A stretch of DNA of 64,000 bases from Dactylonectria macrodidyma (Eukaryota > Ascomycota > Sordariomycetes > Hypocreales > Nectriaceae), in assembly GCA_020744425.1 (NCBI GenBank), contig JAGMUV010000029.1, forward strand, positions 434,001-498,000, in the 5' to 3' direction. Under the pieces are notes generated by a model, which was not told the DNA's origin, did not search any database, and saw only the letters and a list, made by a program, of their open reading frames with translations. Position numbers and translations under genes: made by a program. The number at the start of each line of letters is the position of its first letter. The first letter of the stretch is position 1. Positions 33,004 to 43,888 of the stretch are shown here, piece after piece.

Positions 33004-34440
33004 TCAAGTCAGCCAAATAATCAATGCTTCAATAAGAAGGGGTACGAACTCGCTGAGGTAGGACACGGAGACGACTAGGTTGGCCGTAAAGCTCGCGGTG
33101 GTGCTGATGGCACTACCTGCTGCACGAATCTCCAGAGCAAGGTACTCGGATTGATACCAACACAAGTGAGCATATGTAGAGCCGAAGCCGGTGACGAAGA
33201 TGACGATTCCGGCAATGACAAGACCGACAAGTTTCTGGGAATACTTGTAGTCTTCATCGAGAAATCCTCCTGTAGGCTTGCACATGAAGTAGAAGGCAAT
33301 GAGGCACCAAGTAAGACCGACAATCATGATGGGACCGAATTTCATCAGGAGACCACGGCGACCGATGCGATCAACCATAACCATACCGAGAAGAAGGAAG
33401 AAAGTGTTGGTAATGGATGGGATCAAACCGCCAACGGAAGGATTGGAGAGGCCGAGAAGTCCAAACAGAGTGCCAGCGTAGTAGAGAAGGGTGTTGTAAC
33501 CAGTGAATTGACCAAAGACCTGGATGAAGCTGACAGTGAAGATGGAGCGACGGTACGGCTTGTGAGTCCACAGCTTCTTGGAGCGCTCCCAGAAAGTGGT
33601 TGTGCGTTGTAGAGCGGTGGTGGCAGCGACATGATCCTTGATGACCTGCAACTTAAGCTCGATTATCTCAGGTGAGGCGAACTTGTAAATCCTCTTGAGA
33701 ACTTCGCGAGCCTTGTCGTCCTGGTCACGGAGGATGAGAACACGAGGAGACTCTGGGAGTTTGTGCATAAGACAGAGTTGGATGAGCGATGGCACAATGC
33801 CAAGGCCGAAAAGGATGCGCCAGTTGTACTTAGTGTGTTGCATACCGGCACCAATAGCGACACTGACGGTCTGGCCAAAAGGAATGCAGAAACCGTTTGT
33901 TCCAACACATCGTCCACGGGCCTTGGTCGGAGCCAGCTCAGTAATGTAAAGAGGGCAAATGACAGCAGCTCCGCCAACCCCAACACCCAGGATGAGACGA
34001 CCAGCGACGACCTGGACAAGAGAAAAGCTGAAAGCAATGATGATGGCACCAACAGTGAAGAACAGATCAGATATCAACAGACAGGGCTTTCGACCCCACT
34101 TGTCGGCAAAGAAGCCCAAGATGGCTGCTCCGAAGATTGATCCGATAGTGGTGGCGGCAGTGGCGATCTCTTGCTGGGGATAGGTGAGGTCTTTGCCGGT
34201 CAACTCGCTTCCGACGTAAGGAAGGGCAACACCGACAACACCGGTGTCGTAGCCGTACAGGAATCCACCAAGAGCGGCTGTAAGAATCAAGAAGGCCAGG
34301 TATGGGGTCATCTTGTCTTCGTTCTCGGCTTCGATGACAAGAGCGTCAACATGTTGAGTCTGCTCAACCTTATCTTGCCATGCTTGAGTGACAGATTGTT
34401 GCCTCAACCGAGCCGGGTCGACCTCATCGCGAGACACCAT
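33004..34440 (-). CDS. myo-inositol-type MFS sugar transporter, C-terminally truncated
   Basis: 478 residues from ATG 34440-34438. It is a major facilitator of the sugar-porter family, plasma membrane, probably proton-coupled myo-inositol or hexose uptake. Visible signatures are LYGYDTGVVGVALPYVG in TM1, DKWGRKP after TM2, CPLYITELAPTKARGR, PESPR before the central loop, GQFTGYNTLLYYAG in TM7 and VDRIGRRG between TM8 and TM9. The N-terminal style suits ITR1-like inositol transporters; the substrate is inferred. The homologous sequence stops after TM11 (VSVSYLSE), and the last 14 residues are unrelated. TM12 and the usual PETKG motif are absent. The stop is only 43 bp from the end of hAT copy 2, so the 3' end was probably lost with the insertion. 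The gene may be dead. Confidence 0.82.
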   Translation of the reverse strand: MVSRDEVDPARLRQQSVTQAWQDKVEQTQHVDALVIEAENEDKMTPYLAFLILTAALGGFLYGYDTGVVGVALPYVGSELTGKDLTYPQQEIATAATTIGSIFGAAILGFFADKWGRKPCLLISDLFFTVGAIIIAFSFSLVQVVAGRLILGVGVGGAAVICPLYITELAPTKARGRCVGTNGFCIPFGQTVSVAIGAGMQHTKYNWRILFGLGIVPSLIQLCLMHKLPESPRVLILRDQDDKAREVLKRIYKFASPEIIELKLQVIKDHVAATTALQRTTTFWERSKKLWTHKPYRRSIFTVSFIQVFGQFTGYNTLLYYAGTLFGLLGLSNPSVGGLIPSITNTFFLLLGMVMVDRIGRRGLLMKFGPIMIVGLTWCLIAFYFMCKPTGGFLDEDYKYSQKLVGLVIAGIVIFVTGFGSTYAHLCWYQSEYLALEIRAAGSAISTTASFTANLVVSVSYLSEFVPLLIEALIIWLT

Positions 34441-34500
34441 TGTTGCTAGAGCTCGAGCAGGCCAGGTCCTGAGGTGATGGAAGACGGTGAAGAAAGTTAA

Positions 34501-36010
34501 TCACCAGTCGTCGTGCGCCGGGTCGGTTCTACCAGAATCTGCAGCAGACACGTGTTCCGACTCAACGCAAACCTCTTGCGCAACAACGATGCCGCCACCT
34601 TTGGTTGCTGTGCTCTTCCCATGGATGCCCGCGTCCAGAATACGTTCCTCGCTACCCCATGCTGTCGCATGAGAGTTGGATAGGGGATGGCAACGCGAGC
34701 CGTCTTGTTTCCGCCTTGTGTCGAACATACTTCCGCTGGCCCCTTTGTCATGATTTTTTAGTTCGTAACTTTCTTCCCGGGTCGGTGACGATTTACTAAA
34801 CAGCCCGGTTAGCCCAATTTTGCTCGCGCCTCTGCGCATCAGCGGCTGTAGGATTGGCAAGTTCGTGACGACAATGGCAACGAAGGTCTCACGACATGCC
34901 CAGGAGCTGCCTGAAAGGGCGCCTTCTGGACCGGACTAGATGGAATAAACACGGTCAACGAAAAGAACGAAAAAAAAACCCGCTTTCTCTAGGGTTCTAT
35001 CGAGTACCTCGCGCTACGAGAGTACCTTGCCACTGGTGGGCTTACTGTGAGAATCACCACGGCTCGGATCGTGCCGGCCATGATAACAAAAATGGCGCCG
35101 CTAAACAAGAGCATGAGCGTAAGTCGTCGCCTCAAGCCAATATTTACACCCCAGAGAAGCTATCAAAAGGGAAGAACCAGGTTAGAGATGTTAAGGTGTC
35201 GAGATGTTAAGGCGGGGTTCTGTTACTTGCCGGCAATGGAATAGATAGCAAATATAGATCAGTCAAGACGTTGGGTATCACAACGACCAGTACATAGGCT
35301 GGCGAGTTTGTTGGACGGCAGAGACTACCCGGGTCTGGATTGATTTGCCAGAACTTGTGCATGGGTTGGCATGAGAGGAGTATTGTGAGCGCCACCGCGA
35401 AATACGTTAATGCGAGGAAGATGTAAGCGATTCGTACGCGGACTCTGAGATGGGTCAATCCGGATCTGTGCCACCACGAAAATCAGAAAGAGGACCAAGC
35501 CTAGTAAGTTTCGATACGCCGAGACCGGCGTCTGGTAGGCTTTTACGTACGTCAATCGCGAGTAGAATGTTGCGACGCAGAACTTGAGCGCCCAGAGGAT
35601 GGAGGCGTAGAAGGACCAACCAATCACCTGTATCTTGGAGCCCCATTGACGGCTGTAGTACTCTTGCGAGTTCGGGTCGATTGCTGCGCGCTGCGCATCA
35701 GTCATGTAGCTGTTGGTAAGTCCTTGGAACTTGGCGCCGACTAGATGGGCAGCTATTACTTCAAGTGTGAAGACAACCTGAACTCGCCAGTATCATTCTA
35801 CGTATTAGCCTGAGACAATACAACAGCGAGAGCCGAAGAGCGATCTTGGCGACTTGGGCGCGCATAAGGGGAACTTACACCCGTCAGCGGCATCAGGTAG
35901 TCATCCAACTGCCAGCCAGAGGGACCGACCTGCTGCCACCGTAGGGAGACCCGTACGGCAATCGTGACGAGGCCAAGGGAAAGTAAAATGAACTGTTCTT
36001 CAATCGCCAT
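34501..36010 (-). CDS. fungal rhodopsin-domain integral membrane protein
   Basis: Five exons: 36010-35879, 35777-35551, 35444-35231, 35159-35046 and 34935-34501, giving 373 residues with all phases consistent. It is a multi-pass membrane protein of the fungal rhodopsin-domain family (PF20684 type, often called PTH11-like). The opening is SLRWQQVGPSGWQLDDYLM; the core has YYSRQWGSKIQVIGWSFYAS, CQPMHKFWQINPDPG and DLYLLSIPLP; the conserved CRETFVAIVVTNLPI precedes a soluble charged tail. The role in this family is mostly unknown; some relatives are surface receptors. Intron 3 (35230-35160) uses a GC donor (GCAAGT) because the only nearby GT breaks the frame. An upstream in-frame ATG at 36091 could add 27 residues. 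The 3' end lies 60 bp from the transporter start. Confidence 0.85.
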
Positions 36011-37067
36011 GATACTAGACGTGGAAACGCAGAAAACAAACGTGGGAGAAGAAAATTCGAGGATTTCATGGAGAAATATGTATACATACATAGTCCGGTG
36101 AGGTTAAGCCACAGTACCGCAGTACTGTGCAGCTGTGCTCGACGCAGTAAAAGGTGACTCGTTTCAACTCGTCACCATTTGTGCTACATCAGTGACATGG
36201 TGGCCGCGTTTAACTGGAAGCTTGTTAGACGGCCTGAAGGCCAATGACAGGGTTGTTGATTCATTTACATGACGAACCCCTAAGGTATCCCTGCCGGAGC
36301 AATTTGCATTAAACCCTTTAGAGATCATGGTTGGCGAAAATGACTCGTCAACGGCGTAGGCGGGAATTCCGACCAGCGCCTAGCGTCGAGCCGATTACTA
36401 CGTTGCTTGTCATCCGTGCCATTGCTGTACGAATGGTTCATACAGAAGGCGTCTGTAGTATCAAGCAAAGGTTTTAACAACCAGTGTTAAAAGTGCAACG
36501 ATGGGTTCGAGTTGCAATGGACGAACCGAGTCGCAGGGTTAATATTAGCAGCGATGTTAGGACGTCGTCCTGAGCGTTACTATTATAGCCTTGCTATCAT
36601 AGGCAGGCTTGGAAGTGTTTGGAATGAGGCGTCCTGTAGGATCTGACGCCTAATTAGTGCATAGAATTTGAATGAAAGTCGGATAAAACAAAGGCATGAA
36701 TGCACTCACGTATGAAGGGCAACTCTGATGTCAGAAACGCTGACGATAATTTGTTTTCGCTTGCCACTCAGTACATAAGGGCAGAATGTGGCGTGTCGAT
36801 CTCGGTGTGGCTCCAAAGCTGACCAGGGACCCAGGCCGAGTTAAACTTTCTGCGTCATCTGTCACATTCAAAACATAGGTCATTAAGCACTTCGCATTAG
36901 CGGAATGTGTGTTCCCCTTTGCCGTAGGTGGAAATGCGAATCATCACTAAGGCGGGGAAGCGTTCCGCATTAACTTATCCCCTTGAGTGTGGAAAGCCTT
37001 CAACGCGGTCACTACAGGGGGGTCTAGCCAATTAAAATCCAAGCATGAAAGGTACATTTCTCTCCAC
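36011..37067. other. gene-free stretch
   Basis: No gene supported. Around 36880-36990 a word GCATTAGCGGAATG recurs in related forms. The DNA just before 37068 (CCAATTAAAAT ... AAAGGTACAT) is shared with the 3' flank of piggyBac copy 1 near 19592-19618, so it belongs to the piggyBac element. Confidence 0.5.
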
Positions 37068-38852
37068 CTAAATTAACCTGTGATAAAAGTCCCAACAATA
37101 TTTTGAGTTACAAAGTGCGACATCACATTGCTCACATCCCTTCCTTGATTGCCGGCGCTGCAGCCCCCTTTTATTGCTGCTGATCGGCGCTAACACTCGC
37201 CTTGAGCTCCTTGACCTAGGCTGCCCAAAGCGATGACCTTGACAGGCAAGGCAGTCTGATAGTTTCCCTCTCGAGACAAATTTATGCTGTTCCACCGGCG
37301 TAAATTTGTCCCCGGTCCGAAACTTTCGCCTTGACTGACTGTCCTTATGGAATGCCTTGAAAAGCGCATTATGAAGGCATTGGCGCCAGTCTTTCTGATT
37401 CATATATCGCTTCCAACCCGGCTGGCCGTTAAGTTGCAAAAGGAAGCTATTCACGAGGACCACATCTAACAAGAACGTCCAAGTGAGAGCCTGCCAAGCG
37501 CCGCGGCGGATAGCATGATCATAGCCCTGATATGACCTCATTTGGTCTCCTCGATCCACATGATTCATCTCTTGATTATAAGCAGCAGCCACTGTAGGGA
37601 TCGATATCAGCTTGACTGCCTCGTCACCGAAAAAACGCCGTATCGGCTGTGATGTAGAGTTTGTTGTTGACGGGCGCTTCCTCCAACGCTCGCATCTCTC
37701 GTCGCCCTTGAACACGGTTAACAAGAACAACGCGAGGGCATTATCCTTCCACGCGATTTGATTTACCTATAGCCGGAAAGGATAAGTTAGTAAGAAATCA
37801 CAGCTAATAGTATCAAGGCTTTTTAACTTATTATCTGGGGTACCTGTAGGTATGACTCTGATCTCGTTGAATTTGAACCCTGAATTCCCTGACTTATCGT
37901 TCTTCTTCGCGTCAGTAAGCTCTTTAAATATGCCGCAGTTAGGGCGGGCTGTGCCTGTAGCACCGTGGCCGTGCTGACGAAGGGAGAGGAAGAGGTCCGG
38001 CGACGAGAAGAGGTTATCCACAAAGACGTGATATGTCGATTGTGGCAGCAGGTTTATGAGGGCAACAACGACACTCTGAGTTGAGTTCAACGCGATGATC
38101 TTATCCTCGCTGTCTGTGAGGACGTGGATAACTTCCTCGACCTTATCAGCCTCCCTAGCTTCCCTCTGTTGGCGGCCTTTCCCTCTCCCTCTCGCTCTTC
38201 CTCGGCCACGGCGGCCGCCTCTCCCTCCTTCAGATACCGATTTCTTCCTCTTTGGATGTTCGACGCCAACAGGGCCGTATTTTGCACCGGGCTGGTGCCA
38301 AATCCACCTCAAAAAGAGGCCAACTTGTGCCACAACCCATACCTTGAATCCTGTGTCAATGGGCTTATTTGGTATATATGTGACTTGCGAGTCCCTTCCT
38401 GTGTAACGGATCATGCCCTCACCCACAGAGAGGTGCGAGCCCGACTCGCAGAGCTCTGTTGTGGCTAGTTGTATATGCTCAGACCACGGTTGTGCGCATT
38501 GAAAGACTATAGGAAAGCTTTCATTGTCCTCAAATTGGGTATGGTCAAATGGGCGAAGGTGACGATGAAGGAACTGAAACCGGTCATATGCCATAAACTT
38601 AAGAATCGATTGTTCGGGACGCTGCTCTCCTAACTGAGGGGTCTTCCAATGGTCTGCAACCACAATTTCCTTACGAATGCCTATATATATTAGTATCCCG
38701 AGCCATATATATATCTCTGCTGCAGTAGTCGGAGTCCACTCTTGCAGGCGTGAGCGTTCTTTCAATACATGGTCGGCGCTGTCAATAACTCCCCTCTTCA
38801 GCAAGCTGTCAACCCATTGATTGGTATATTTAGCCCAGCTTTCAACTACCAT
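37068..38852 (-). pseudogene. piggyBac-like transposase (copy 2), damaged splice site
   Basis: Exon 1 (38852 to about 37831) and exon 2 (from 37766) encode a nearly full piggyBac-type transposase: an N-terminal helical part (WAKYTNQWVDSLLKRGV), a first catalytic region SVGEGMIRYTGR, an Arg/Gly-rich insert, second Asp in YHVFVDNLFSS, GHGATGTARP, then HVDRGDQMRSYQ and a Cys-rich tail (CLACQG, CEQCDVALC). At the exon 1/intron junction copy 1 has AAG|GTACC, but this copy reads AAGTTAAA, one G short. Splicing at the remaining GT gives an immediate TAA. Both exons are otherwise open. The first catalytic acid is Glu in VGEGM where copy 1 has Asp in VDECM, a second possible loss. The usual extreme N-terminus was not found. 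Confidence 0.82.
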
Positions 38853-39154
38853 CCCCCACCACTTAAAGAATCACACCACTTAAAGCATAGCACAAAAAAG
38901 CACCGCCCCATACAAACCCTACCGTTTTATTTGCACCGCATTTTGGCACAATGAAGCCATTCGTGAAACAAAAAACCTGTGGTCCATTATTTTTTACGTG
39001 ATGTCTTACCCTAGGCCATTTTACTTCCGACTTTGTACGTATCATGGGGGTTTCAAGACATTGAAAAATTTGCATTTCTCGCTCTCTCATCCTTCGACTC
39101 CCACAAAGTTAAGAAGACTCTCTACGTAGTTTACACGCGTAAAATATCTCCAAA

Positions 39155-39785
39155 ATGGGTCGATATGTTTATACCGAAAAAGACGTTATTGATGCTATAT
39201 TCGATATTACTGACGGTTCTCTATCACAATACCAGGCCTCCGATAAGTACGGGGTGCCTCAACCAGTCCTCTCGAAAAGACTTTCTGGCAAGAAGAGCAG
39301 GAAAGAGTCTACCCACCCTCACCGACGTATTTCTACGAGTCAGGAGGACCGCCTCGTTCGTTGGCTTCTGCGGCGGGAGTCCTTGGGCTACGCTCTCACG
39401 CATAGCCAACTTCGAAGCCGCGTCGAAGCCCTCCTCTGTCAACAGGGAGATAACAAGCCATTGGGTCAAAACTGGACCACCAGGTTCATCAAGCGTCATT
39501 CAACACTATCTACCAAGCTTGGGAAACACCAGGAAGCCGCCAGATTTGACGGGTTTACTCCGAAGGCGGTCAATTGGTACTTCGATATCCGGGAGAACGA
39601 GTATGTCTGGATCAAGCCTGAGAATACGGTTAACGTGGACGAGGGCGGCATAATGGCGGGTTTCGGTAAGTCCTCTATAAGTCCACTATGGGCTTTTGTA
39701 GGTCATAACTAATTGGTTGTCCATAAGGCTTGGACAGCCTCGTAATCGGGAGTTCCGACCCGAAGAAGAAGGCGTTATTAGGTAA
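39155..39785 (+). pseudogene. pogo/Fot1-type transposase, 3'-truncated (copy 1)
   Basis: Exon 1 (39155-39665, 511 bp, the same length as in the other two copies) and the start of exon 2 (from 39728, after a 62-bp intron with AAG acceptor) encode the N-terminal psq-type HTH (EKDVIDAIFDITDGSLSQYQ), a CENP-B-type HTH and the first catalytic Asp (TVNVDEGGIMAGFG). After SSDPKKKALL the homology ends at about 39785, so the second and third catalytic Asp are missing. The protein is diverged from the two pogo copies to the right and belongs to a different family member. Confidence 0.85.
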
Positions 39786-40214
39786 ACTTGGCCATCACAC
39801 GGGGGATAACGCCACTTCAAATGATACTCTGCTCATAGAGCTCTCTCCGTCTCTAAAACTTGAATTTGGGGTTTGCATTACTGGTAACTACTGGCTTTAG
39901 ATGGTGGCTCACTTATCTCGAACAGATTGATTATGACCCAATTACTCATCGCATCCGCTGCCTTGATCATATCCTTAGGCAACATTAAGAAAACAAGCCA
40001 GCCAAGGGGTGGAACCACGCTAGAGTCTAAAGGGGCCTAGACAAGTTGGAAAGAGGGGCTTATGACAAGGCCAAATGCATATTGAGGCAATAGGAAGCTC
40101 ATGCATTCTCAGTTTGATACTATTCTGTAGGCGGCGTGGGGCAGGGTTGTCAGGTGACTGCCGATAAAATTGTATTATTTGGGAATAGCTAAGCCAAGCA
40201 ACCCCTACAGTAGC
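39786..40214. other. decayed sequence of unclear origin
   Basis: One frame at about 39895-40110 reads a plausible but stop-interrupted peptide (YLEQIDYDPITHRIRCLDHI, then KLERGAYDKAKCILRQ). RIRCLDHI slightly recalls the hAT motif RCxGHI, but the rest does not align with the hAT proteins here. I do not assign it. Confidence 0.35.
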
Positions 40215-43122
40215 CTAAGGTAACGGATATGTGTCACCTGCAAATATCCAGTCTAGATCAGTGCCGATGCCCATGTCAACCGGACTAGTCGGGGCAGAAA
40301 AGCCATGGACCGGCCATGGCGGCGACATATCCTGGTAATCCTGGCCCCTCGTGCGGCTCTCATCGATGGACGACCGCGTGCGCTTCCTCGATAATTGGTA
40401 GTCCTGCGAGTCACTTGGCGTTGACCGACGATCCCGGGCAGACCGACCACGGAGTTCCCATTGCCGCCGCAACAAGACGAGGAAATCCTTCGTTCGCTTT
40501 GAGCTTTCCCACGTGTTGCCAAATTCGTCAAGAGCCCTAAAGCAGGCGCTCAAATGGAGGCCAACGTCGGTGTTGGAGGAACGCTTGAAGTTGGTGACGT
40601 TGGCAAATATCAGGAGCAGGGCCGCCGAGAAGGCAATTCTGACACCCTGGATATTCATTCGTCGCAGAGCATAGCGGATTTCGTAGATCTGAAGAAGCTT
40701 TGCGATGGCGTAGGCGGACTCGACACACATCATTCTGGCGTGTGATGAGCCTGGGCCTTGAGGAGGGCTGGGTTGGGTGTGGGTTCTTGACATCCAGGGT
40801 CGGTGGGCGTGAATGATGTTTTGGTGGTATTGCATGCTGGCAATGCGTCAGTGTGGGTTGAGAACATAGAGTCGGAATACTCACTGTAATAGGATAACAT
40901 GCGGTAAGTATTGGGTCTCGCGATCATCTAGATCAATCTGCAAGACCGAAGGTAGATTCGCCTGCCAGTTAAGTAACGCCTCGATGGTGACAACGTTCAT
41001 TTCCTGCAGCGAGCTTGAGGGAATCCTGAGACTTCCATATCTACGATTCCGTTAGCCATCGCGCAACAGCTTTGAAGAACGAACGGACATGCTTACAGGG
41101 CGTATCCTAGCGGAGCCATAATCTCGCCCAGAAGAACTCGCTGGCGGTGTAGTTCGTTCGTGTAATCAGGCAAAGGAGTGTGCTCTTGAAATGATCGCGG
41201 TGATGTGTACGGGATCCATTGGCCCACGGACTCAGGTCTTGTGTCTCCGCAGGGTTTGGTAACAGTCACATCTTCCATGTTGATTCGGAATGGGCGTCCG
41301 AGATAGAAGCTCCACATGCTAATCTCTTGTTAGTAGATAAAGGCTGGATGTGGAAGATGACTTACTGATCGACAGTGTATGCGCCCCAAAAGACATCCCG
41401 CCGCAAGTCGGCCTCAGCTTGGCTGATGGACTTCTTCAATACATGGCGGGATAGGTCGACATGGAGTGCCAGATCAAATGCCAAGCTCATAGCCATTCCT
41501 TCGTATCGTTAGACTTGATGCCTCTCAGTGCATGTGGAGAGTACCTACCGCTGTGAAGCCAGCCTCGGGCGTCCCTCTTGCAACCAATGTCGTGGCTGCT
41601 GAGAACAACCATCGCCTGCACTGTGGCAACGCAAGGGCAATCTAGCTCGATCTCAAGCAACGCCTTTGCTCTGTCCGCAAAGAAGTCGGATGATGATTTG
41701 GGAAAGGTCACAAAGGTGGGATGATGGCGTGTCTCAAAGGCCGCACCCAAAGAGCATCTAAATAAAATGTTAGCGGCGTCTCTTCGAGAGATACCTGGCC
41801 CTCTAGTAGGTCGAGCACTGACATTGCGTTTTGCAGGGCCTCTGAGTAATACGGCGTGTCCTCTTCACGCTCCATCCAACTAGCCTTTGAAGCTTCGAAC
41901 ATGGCGCGGTTCACGACATGGAATGCTGGGTCTTGCCACGTGAAGTAGAGGTTGACCAGGTGATCCTCCAGCTCGAACGGCACTGGTTTACCCATGCCAA
42001 GACGGTCCAGGTATTCTTGGCCGTCATTCCGAATGGTCCGGTGGACGGTCATATTATCCGGTTGAGGCATATCCACGAGATTGAAGTTAGATGTAGGGCC
42101 GTAGTAGCGAACCTGTCCTCCTGGACCTATCTGTAATGATCCGATTCGCTCCGAGAGCTGGTTGACGAGCGCCTCGGTACTCTCAGTGTCGCTCACGCCG
42201 TCCTCAGGATTCATCGGTCCGCTGGGCAGACGAATGATGTCGCTTATATCGTCTGAGCCTGTCGTCGGAAAGTTTAGCATGTTCCCAAAGGCGCCTACAT
42301 CGAGAGGGAATGCCGGTTGGAAGCCCAGCACAGGGTCTTCTGGGTTGTTCCAGGTCCAATTTGGAGGAGGGACGGTGGCTGCAATGTCATCTTCGGGAGT
42401 CGGCTGCCCAACTACCTGCAGATCTTCTGATACAGGAGCGTTAATTGATCGACGCTTCGATGCTTTGTCAGTAGAAGAAGGCATCTTTTCGGTCAGGTTG
42501 TCCCGTGTCGCGAGGTTTGCTGTCGCGAGGGGTAGCGATGCTGGTGCGGTCTCGCTATTCTGCTCCTGGTTCGCTGGTGAAGGCTCAACTTCGTTATTCT
42601 GGCCCGGGGATTGATTCGGCGAAGCAGTGGCGTTTGATTGGGCTTTCCCTGATGCGTCTTTATTGGCGTATGTATGAGTGAGCTTGAGATGGCCCAGCAC
42701 TTTGACGAGCGCCACTTGCTCATCCTCGGACATGGGGGGAGGCTGGAGAGAGTTGTCATTGATGAAGTTGCAGAGCTGCTCAATGCGGCCTGAAAGCAGC
42801 TCAATGGCAACCCGCAGCGAGAGTCTGGGGCTCATTGTCAGTCGTGCGATCACTGCAGATGGTCCTCGGGTAGACAGGGATCACATACTTCCTCTTGTCG
42901 TCGCCGGCTTGGTAGCGACACTCTTTGCCCTTGTTCTTGCAATTCGAGCAGACGGGAGATACGCCGTCGCACTGCGAGATAAAATCACACTCAAGGTTAG
43001 ATGATATGACCTCCATGTTTGAGGATTTGCAGATGCAACGTTCGCCACATACCTTGACCTTGCTCTCCCGACACGGCACGCATGCTGTGGTGACGTGCTT
43101 CCCCCGAGTTAGATGACGGCAT
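40215..43122 (-). CDS. Zn2Cys6 transcription factor A (frameshifted start)
   Basis: Eight exons: 43122-43053, 42971-42889, 42824-41823, 41757-41549, 41498-41366, 41318-41097, 41040-40885 and 40836-40215. All are phase-consistent if one base is discounted from the C5 run at 43101-43105; the protein is then about 831 residues. The N-terminus is a Zn2Cys6 cluster (CVPCRESKVKC then CSNCKNKGKEC, spacing CX2CX6CX6CX2CX6C). A dimerisation-like segment (LRVAIELLSGRIEQL), a Ser/Thr-rich linker and the fungal-specific factor domain (NLYFTWQDPAFHVVNR, LDCPCVATVQAMVVLSSHD, WSFYLGRPFRI, RALDEFGNTWESSKRTKDF) follow. It should be a nuclear DNA-binding activator or repressor. As the sequence stands, the ATG at 43122 is out of frame with the zinc cluster by one base: a real frameshift or a sequencing error. 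Factor B is its paralogue. Confidence 0.82.
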
Positions 43123-43888
43123 GATAGATGCCACTATTTTTTCTCCTGTCTTTTCCAGTCCAAGTCAACGCAACGCAAAGTCCAGCTATTCGCTGCAGGG
43201 CCAGATGGTTGACGATGTGAGACCTTGTTGGAGGGTGGAGAGATTCCAGGTTGAAGATTGTGCTGTTCTCCGCAGTCCAGGAATACATGGAGCACGGGGT
43301 GACAGGACCAGGGCGATATTGTGGGGAACTGGCGTGCGGGGAAATTGGGGAGCCATCGTGACTCGTGTACGGGACGTCTCGTGAGTAGACTCAATTATTC
43401 AGAGGGTTGACATTGAGAGGTTTTCGTTTGGTCAAGACTCAGCCATTCATCCGTCCCTCGAGTTTCTCATCACGATATCGCGAACTAATGTTTTTCACAA
43501 TTACACATCGACCCAAACAGGGACAGGTTTTCGCCTCCTCCGACTGCAGTTCTAATCATATCTAGCTAACCATTATGAATGCAACCATCCAGTCTCAACT
43601 CTCGAAGCGATCACCGGACAGCCGTGCGACTTAGAATAATGGAACAGGTCCGACCTCGGGGTTGATTTGTTAGTCGAGTCCACGTCCAACAATACTAGCA
43701 AGGGGGACCGTGTTGATCAAGCAAGGATACCAACAAAAATACAAGAACGAAGCATGACTTTTAATCCTTAATCAAGTCGTTTGAGGGATTTAGAACTAGA
43801 TTTCAAACCAGGCAGCGAAAAGCTTCTTCAATCCTTGGCTCTCTGTACGAGCAGCTTTTGATTATTTACGAAGCTATGATTTACGCTC
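43123..43888. other. intergenic between SDR and factor A
   Basis: No gene supported. This is the 3' flank of the SDR gene and the 5' flank of factor A, both on the minus strand. Confidence 0.55.

Noticed and set aside
33151..34140. Plus-strand frames opposite the sugar transporter
   Set aside because: Antisense shadows of a strongly codon-biased membrane-protein gene.
39895..40110. Peptide with RIRCLDHI resembling the hAT motif RCxGHI
   Set aside because: Only eight residues are similar and the rest does not align with either hAT protein here; insufficient to call.
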